Positions 58,751 to 64,000 of a stretch of 64,000 nucleotides of DNA are shown piece by piece (within the stretch, counting starts at the first letter, position 1; every line of letters starts with the position of its first letter). The stretch spans positions 620,001 through 684,000 of the forward strand of contig OZ245021.1 in the NCBI GenBank assembly GCA_965223775.1, in the 5' to 3' direction. The DNA comes from JAJDXW01 sp965223775. GTDB taxonomy: Bacteria > Pseudomonadota > Gammaproteobacteria > HK1. A model generated the notes under the pieces. That model worked only from the letters and a program-made list of their open reading frames with translations. It was not told the origin of the DNA and did not search any database. A program made the position numbers and the translations under genes.

Positions 58751-61513
58751 ATGAGCGAGGCAGTCGCCTTCAGTCTGGACGGCCGCGAGGTCGCGGCGGC
58801 GGACGGGGAGACCATCTGGCAGGTCGCCGCGCGCGAGGGGGTGGCGATCCCGCATCTGTGCCACTCGGCGGAGCCCGGCTACCGGCCGGACGGCAACTGC
58901 CGCGCCTGCATGGTCGAGGTGGAGGGGGAGCGGGTCCTCGCCGCGTCCTGCATCCGCCGCCCGGCCCCCGGCATGAACGTGCGAACGGACACCGAGCGCG
59001 CCCGGCATTCGCGCCGCACCGTGTTCGAGCTCCTCCTCGCCGATCAGCCCCCGCGCGAGACCGCCCGCGAGCACGACTCGCGGTTCTGGGGCTGGACGGG
59101 TCGGATCGGCCTCGACGAGAGCCGCTTCCCGGTGCGCGAGTCCCCGCCCGCGCCCGACCCCTCCCACCCCGCCATGCGGGTCGCGCTCGACGCCTGCATC
59201 CAGTGCAACCTCTGCGTGCGGGCGTGCCGCGAGGTCCAGGTGAACGACGTCATCGGCATGGCCTACCGGGGTCACGGGTCGAGCATCGTCTTCGACTTCG
59301 ACGATCCGATGGGCGAGAGCACCTGCGTCGCGTGCGGCGAGTGCGTGCAGGCGTGTCCGACCGGGGCGCTCATGGAGGCGTCGCTCGTGGACGAGGCGGG
59401 GGTGGACCGGCGCCTCGCGCTGCGGGAGGTCGAGAGCGTCTGCCCCTATTGCGGGGTGGGCTGCCAGATCACGTACCGGATCGGGGGCGACCGGATCGCG
59501 GCCGTCGACGGCCGCAACGGGCCGTCCAACGAGCAGCGCCTGTGCGTCAAGGGGCGCTTCGGATTCGACTACGTCGCGCACCCGGACCGGCTCACCCGCC
59601 CGCTCGTTCGCCGTGACGACGCGCCGAAGTGCGCGGAGGGCTCGGTCGACCCCGCGAATCCCGGGACGCATTTCCGGGAGGCGAGCTGGGAGGAGGCGCT
59701 CGATCGCGCCGCCGCGGGCCTCAAGCGGATCCGCGACCGGGACGGGGGGAACGCCCTCGCCGGATTCGGCTCCGCCAAGGGGTCGAACGAGGAGGCGTAC
59801 CTCGTCCAGAAGATGATCCGAACCGGGTTCGGGACCAACAACGTCGACCACTGCACGCGCCTGTGCCACGCCTCGTCGGTGGTCGCGCTCCTCGAAGGGA
59901 TCGGTTCGGGCGCGGTCACCGCCCCGTTCACCTCGTGCGCGGACTCGGACGTGATCATCGTCATCGGCGCGAACCCGACCGAGAACCACCCGGTCGCGGC
60001 GACCTTCTTCAAGCAGGCGTCGAAGTCGAAGACCCTCATCGTCATGGACCCGCGCCAGAACGGCCTCGCCCGGCACGCGCGCCACGTGCTCCAGTTCCGG
60101 CCCGGCGCCGACGTCGCGCTCCTGAACGCCCTCATCAACGTCATCGTCGCCGAGGGGCTCTACGACCGGCAGTACGTCGCCGCCCAGACCGAGGGATTCG
60201 AGAACCTGCGCCGTCACGTCGAGCCGTTCACCCCGGAGGCGATGGCCCCGGTGTGCGGCATCGATCCCGACACCATCCGCACCGTGGCGCGGACCTACGC
60301 GAGGGCGGAGGCGGGGATCATCTTCTGGGGGATGGGGATCTCGCAGAGCACGCACGGGACGGACAACGCGCGCTGCCTCATCGCCCTGGCCGCGATCACC
60401 GGGCACGTGGGGCGCCCCGGCACCGGGCTGCATCCGCTCCGCGGACAGAACAACGTGCAGGGCGCCTCGGACGTCGGCCTCATCCCGATGGTCTTTCCCG
60501 ACTACCAGGCGGTCGACGCGGCGGACGTCCGGGCCCGGTTCGAGGACGCCTGGGGCACCAGTCTCGACCCCGAACGGGGGCTCACCGTGGTCGAGATCAT
60601 GCATGCGATCCTCGACGACGAGATCAAGGGCATGTACATCATGGGGGAGAACCCTGCGATGTCGGACCCTGACATGCAGCACGCCCGCGAGGCGCTCGCC
60701 AGGCTCGAGCACCTCGTGGTGCAGGATCTCTTCCTCACCGAGACCGCGTTTCACGCCGACGTGATCCTGCCCGCGTCGGCGTGGCCGGAGAAGGACGGCA
60801 CCGTCACCAACACGAACCGCCAGGTCCAGCTCGGGCGCCGCGCGCTCGCGCTCCCCGGCGAGGCGCGCCAGGATTGGTGGATCGTGCAGGAGATCGCGCG
60901 CCGCCTCGGGCTCGACTGGCGCTACGAGCACCCGCGCGACGTGTTCCGGGAGATGACGGAGGTGATGCCGTCGCTCGACAACATCACCTGGGAGCGGCTC
61001 GAGCGCGAGAGCGCGGTGACCTATCCGTGCCTCGGCCCGGAGCAGCCGGGCGAGGACATCGTCTTCGGCGACGGGTTCCCGACCGAGACCGGCCGGGTCA
61101 AGCTCGTGCCGGCGGAGATCGTGCCGTCGGTCGAGGAGCCGGACGACGAGTATCCGATGGTGCTCACCACCGGGCGGCAGCTCGAGCACTGGCATACCGG
61201 GGCGATCACCCGCCGGGCGGAGATACTCGATGCTCTCGAGCCGGGAGCGGTGGCGAGCCTGTCCCCCGCCGACCTCGGCCGGATGGGCGTGGTGGCGGGG
61301 GCCCCGGTACGGATCTCGACCCGGCGGGGGGCCATCGAGATCGCGACCCGGCGCGACCCCGCCGTCCCGCCGGGAATGGTCTTCGTGCCCTTCTGCTTCG
61401 CCGAGGCGGCGGCCAACGTCCTCACCAGCCCCGAGCTCGATCCCTTCGGCAAGATTCCGGGCTTCAAGCTCTGCGCAGCGCGCGTCGAGCCGGCCGAGTC
61501 CGAGCCCGCCTGA
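58751..61513 (+). CDS. fdhA: Formate dehydrogenase alpha subunit (molybdopterin, Cys type)
   Basis: 920 residues. In order: a [2Fe-2S] domain (HLCHSAEPGYRPDGNCRACM), ferredoxin-type [4Fe-4S] motifs (ACIQCNLCVRACREVQ and CVACGECVQACPTGA), the catalytic-domain [4Fe-4S] motif VCPYCGVGCQITYR near residue 230, and the molybdopterin domains. The catalytic ligand is Cys372 in DHCTRLCHASSV where selenoproteins have selenocysteine. It oxidises formate to CO2; the electron-accepting beta/gamma subunits are not adjacent. GGAGGGAG before the start. Confidence 0.93.
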   Translation: MSEAVAFSLDGREVAAADGETIWQVAAREGVAIPHLCHSAEPGYRPDGNCRACMVEVEGERVLAASCIRRPAPGMNVRTDTERARHSRRTVFELLLADQPPRETAREHDSRFWGWTGRIGLDESRFPVRESPPAPDPSHPAMRVALDACIQCNLCVRACREVQVNDVIGMAYRGHGSSIVFDFDDPMGESTCVACGECVQACPTGALMEASLVDEAGVDRRLALREVESVCPYCGVGCQITYRIGGDRIAAVDGRNGPSNEQRLCVKGRFGFDYVAHPDRLTRPLVRRDDAPKCAEGSVDPANPGTHFREASWEEALDRAAAGLKRIRDRDGGNALAGFGSAKGSNEEAYLVQKMIRTGFGTNNVDHCTRLCHASSVVALLEGIGSGAVTAPFTSCADSDVIIVIGANPTENHPVAATFFKQASKSKTLIVMDPRQNGLARHARHVLQFRPGADVALLNALINVIVAEGLYDRQYVAAQTEGFENLRRHVEPFTPEAMAPVCGIDPDTIRTVARTYARAEAGIIFWGMGISQSTHGTDNARCLIALAAITGHVGRPGTGLHPLRGQNNVQGASDVGLIPMVFPDYQAVDAADVRARFEDAWGTSLDPERGLTVVEIMHAILDDEIKGMYIMGENPAMSDPDMQHAREALARLEHLVVQDLFLTETAFHADVILPASAWPEKDGTVTNTNRQVQLGRRALALPGEARQDWWIVQEIARRLGLDWRYEHPRDVFREMTEVMPSLDNITWERLERESAVTYPCLGPEQPGEDIVFGDGFPTETGRVKLVPAEIVPSVEEPDDEYPMVLTTGRQLEHWHTGAITRRAEILDALEPGAVASLSPADLGRMGVVAGAPVRISTRRGAIEIATRRDPAVPPGMVFVPFCFAEAAANVLTSPELDPFGKIPGFKLCAARVEPAESEPA

Positions 61514-61747
61514 TCCGCCCGCCCGCCCGCCCGTCTGGCGCCGCGGTCGCGGTGGGGATCGCTCCGAGCCGGAGCCTGTCCGGTCGCAGAACGCCCGGCC
61601 GGCCGCGGTCGACGGCTTGCCTGGACGCCCTCCGACACCGGACGGCCGGTTCTCGTCCGTTGAAGGGAGCCCCGGCACCGATCCGGGTTTGCTTCGGTAC
61701 CGGCGATACGTCGGGAGGGCAACAGCCCCGAATCTCGGAGTGAAGCG

Positions 61748-62707
61748 ATGCGCCCCGTGCTGATCGCCCACAATGAACCGGACGACTTCCGGGACCTGCT
61801 CGCCGCCCGGTTCCCGGACGTGCGGTTCGACTACGCCGCAACGGCCGAGGGCGTCGTCGAGTCGCTCGAGGCGCACGACCCCGAGGTCGTGTTTTCGGTC
61901 AAGCATCCCGGATTCCCCGGTCCCGCGCACGCGCCGATTCCACGCCATCCGTCGGTGCGCTGGATCCAGGTGGGGGGCTCGGGGTTCGACCATCTCGCGC
62001 CGTGGGACACCGAGCGGATCACGGTGACCAACGGCGCGGGGGTGCTTGCGCCATACCTCGCGGAGAGCGTCACCGGCGCGATGCTTGCCCTCGGCTGCGG
62101 GTTCCTCAACTATGGCGAGCAACAACGCGCGCGGCGGTGGCGGCCGGTATCGTTCACTCCGCTCGAGGGGCGGACGCTGCTGGTGGTCGGGTTCGGCCAA
62201 ATCGGAGAATGCGTCGCCCGCAACGCGAAGGCCCTCGGCATGCGGGTGCTGGGCGTGCGCGGGAGGCCGGCCCCGCATCCGGCCGCCGACGAGATGCACG
62301 GCCCGGACGCGCTCGGTGCACTTCTGCCCGAAGCGGACTTCGTGTCGGTGCACGTGCGGCTGAGCGCGGCGACGCACGGGCTCGTTTCCCGCGAGGTGAT
62401 CGAGGCGATGAAGCCGGGGGCGTATCTCGTCAACACCTCGCGCGGAGCGATCGTCGACGAGACGGCCCTCATCGACGCGCTTCGCTCCGGCCATCTCGGG
62501 GGAGCCTATCTCGACGTATTCGAGACCGAGCCGCTGCCCGCCGAGAGCCCGCTCTGGGCGATGCCCAACGTGCTGCTCACCCCGCACGCGTCGGACAACG
62601 TCGTCGGCTGGCCGCGACGCTTCGCCGCCCTGTTCGCGGACAACCTCGACCGCTGGCGCGCGGGCGAGCCGCTGCTGAGCCAGGTCACGCCATCGCGTAC
62701 CTCGTAG
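61748..62707 (+). CDS. D-2-hydroxyacid dehydrogenase (GhrA-like)
   Basis: 319 residues. The NAD(P) fold is VVGFGQIGECVARNAKALGM; NTSRGAIVDETALIDALRSG is the family signature; catalytic Arg (VRLSAATHG), Glu (DVFETEPLP) and His (LTPHASD) are all present. Likely reduces glyoxylate, hydroxypyruvate or another 2-oxo acid. It lies 235 bp after fdhA on the same strand; co-transcription is possible. Confidence 0.9.
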   Translation: MRPVLIAHNEPDDFRDLLAARFPDVRFDYAATAEGVVESLEAHDPEVVFSVKHPGFPGPAHAPIPRHPSVRWIQVGGSGFDHLAPWDTERITVTNGAGVLAPYLAESVTGAMLALGCGFLNYGEQQRARRWRPVSFTPLEGRTLLVVGFGQIGECVARNAKALGMRVLGVRGRPAPHPAADEMHGPDALGALLPEADFVSVHVRLSAATHGLVSREVIEAMKPGAYLVNTSRGAIVDETALIDALRSGHLGGAYLDVFETEPLPAESPLWAMPNVLLTPHASDNVVGWPRRFAALFADNLDRWRAGEPLLSQVTPSRTS

Positions 62708-62989
62708 CGCGGGCCGCGCTCATCGGGCGCCGGATCGACGGGCCGCCCCCGGAAGAAAGCCCGTCGAGTCCCGTTTTCCAGACCCGGCCGGCCGGCCGGC
62801 CAAGGCGCGCTCAGGCGAACGGGCGTGCGATGCTGCCTTCCGAGGCTCCAAGGCGCTCTGGGCGGAGTTTTCCGGTTGATGCGCCGGCCACCGAGCTGGC
62901 GGGCGGCGACGGCCGCCGGCGGCAGCGGGTTGCGAAACACCCTGGCGGGGCGGTGATCGTGATCGTGATCGGGGCGAGGGCCGGCATCA

Positions 62990-63191
62990 TGCCGCCGAGA
63001 TGAATCGGGTGGCACGTGCCCTGTCCGGCCAGATCGCCGTCCGCCGCGAGGACGGCGGTCGAGAAACACCATCCAAGCCGCACGACCGCCGACCGGGCGG
63101 TCTGATAGAGGGAGATCGCCATGGTGTCGGCGATTCCCTCCAACGCGTTGCGGACGACTTCAAGGCGTGTCGGATCGATATCGTGAGCCAT
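62990..63191 (-). pseudogene. Hydantoinase/oxoprolinase subunit B (HyuB), N-terminal fragment
   Basis: From ATG 63191: HDIDPTRLEVVRNALEGIAD, TMAISLYQTARSAVVR and a CHPIHLGGMMPAL block, the start of HyuB. Family proteins have about 550 residues; only about 68 remain. It is divergent from the hyuA remnant, unlike the normal hyuA-hyuB operon. Confidence 0.7.
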
Positions 63192-63641
63192 CGCCGTACC
63201 CCAGCCCGCCGTTCGCCTCACGCCACGGCGAAGGCGCGCTCAATGTCTTGGCCGGTCGGATGATTCGAACATGCGCGGCCACCGGAAGAGGCCAGGTACA
63301 GGCGCCGGTGCGTGTCAATCGGCGAAATCGTGGCGGCCTCGTTCCCCGGACATTGCCTCGGGCGAGCCAATTGGGCGCAGGCGGTGGCGGGATTCACGGA
63401 GCGCCGGAGGAATTCGAGCCGGACAGGTTGATGCGATGGTCAACCGGACGCGCGCCCCTGCCGGCCGGCTTCAGTCCTTGTCCGGCAAGTGAACCGGTAG
63501 AATCCGGAGACACGGTGCAAATCGGCCCCATTCGGCGCCCACGGTTTGCCTTGCCCGTGTCCCTGCGGATTCCTGGGAGCGGAAGCCGTCCCAGGGGGCG
63601 CGGGGCCGGTGGTTGGAGCGTCGGGAAGCGGGGAAGAAGGA
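63192..63641. other. Intergenic stretch between hyu remnants
   Basis: 450 bp without a recognisable gene. Confidence 0.4.
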
Positions 63642-64000
63642 ATGCACGGTTCGATCGGGCTTGGTGTGGACGTAGGCGGCACCTTCACCGACATCGTGCT
63701 GCTGTTCCCCGACACCTGCGCCGGGAGGTTCCCTCACGAGTCGATCCGCGCACCGGCGAGGACTCACCGCTGGACGAGCGCGCGGTACGTGAAGCGGTAC
63801 AGCGTCTCCCGGCTACCGGTCGGATGAGGAAAACGTGCAGATTACCGGTCTGCGGGCCCTGGCCCGTGGGCTCTCGGATACGCCTCGAGTGCCGGACCGA
63901 CTGGAATTCACGTCCGTCGAGGGGTGGCGGCCGTCGGGTATGCGCAAGTGCCATTTCGGCCCCGAGCACGGCTGGATTCAGACCGACGTGATGGGTCGAA
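63642..64000 (+). pseudogene. Hydantoinase/oxoprolinase subunit A (HyuA), decayed, runs to window edge
   Basis: ATG 63642 starts GSIGLGVDVGGTFTDIVLLF, the ATP-binding N-terminus of HyuA. In another frame at about 63738-63820 comes RVDPRTGEDSPLDERAVREA, a motif found about 130 residues into the family. From 63835, RKCHFGPEHGWIQTDVMGR resembles the far C-terminal region. So most of the gene has been deleted and the remaining pieces are out of frame. Confidence 0.6.

Noticed and set aside
59860..59866. Selenocysteine insertion in formate dehydrogenase
   Set aside because: The catalytic position is TGC (Cys372), not TGA, so no selenocysteine machinery is implied.
58451..62587. A 1378-codon open frame on the minus strand opposite fdhA and the hydroxyacid dehydrogenase
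   Set aside because: It is the antisense shadow of two genes with full family motifs in very GC-rich DNA; its translation is low-complexity Arg/Gly/Asp with no domain.

Overview
The window is high-GC DNA (about two thirds G+C by eye) from a proteobacterium, most likely an uncultured or host-associated alpha- or gammaproteobacterium. The evidence is the gene content: a TAXI-type TRAP transporter with fused permease, a dimethylglycine/sarcosine dehydrogenase of the FAD-GcvT type, CbtAB with a cobalamin riboswitch, and a CobN/CobW/CobU/CobQ set. The sequence cannot settle the class. Reading frames are open on several strands at once because of the GC bias, so only frames with family motifs, coupling or clear starts were kept.

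Backbone. Most of the window is a dispersed cobalamin (B12) pathway. From left to right: the 5' end of cobB (cut by the window edge), cbiD-cobK, cysG; then a long minus-strand operon (cobM, fused cbiG-cobJ, cobI, cobL, cobH, cbiX); divergent cobD; the riboswitch-led cbtB-cbtA-cobO; then plus-strand cobU-cobW-cobN; and cobQ followed by an uncharacterised gene. CbiX, CbiD and CbiG indicate an early-cobalt route, although a CobN-type late chelatase subunit is also present. Several cobalt-handling proteins carry histidine-rich stretches (CbiX tail, CbtA loop, CobJ tail).

Accessory DNA. The B12 blocks are separated by islands packed with toxin-antitoxin and defence-type genes, many decayed. 6.7-28.3 kb holds BrnTA, HigBA (three loci, two decayed), VapBC, an AbiGi-like frameshifted gene, a RES toxin with its antitoxin, a trypsin-like protease, a VWA/DUF3150-like pair, AbiEi/AbiEii, MazEF, a caspase fragment and two HicAB loci. 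46.5-49.8 kb holds ParDE, a nucleotidyltransferase fragment, an aspartic-protease-like gene and Phd-VapC. Mobile DNA includes an IS1634-type element between cobB and cbiD, a truncated IS1595-type element, two short non-autonomous elements whose ends match the IS1595 end, hairpin repeats, and fragments of tyrosine and serine recombinases.

Right part. A TAXI TRAP transporter pair, a shikimate dehydrogenase homologue, a DMT transporter, a formate dehydrogenase alpha subunit, a D-2-hydroxyacid dehydrogenase, and remnants of a hydantoinase/oxoprolinase locus that runs off the right edge. The methylamine-type dehydrogenase at 7.4-9.9 kb and the formate dehydrogenase could work together in oxidising one-carbon units.

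Most unusual feature. Between cobI and cbiG-cobJ, the gene junction itself has been duplicated into an exact 137-bp tandem array (31417-32101). Each unit keeps a ribosome-binding site, a GTG start, an open frame of 46-48 codons and a stop overlapping the next start. The units differ considerably in sequence but show no length change.
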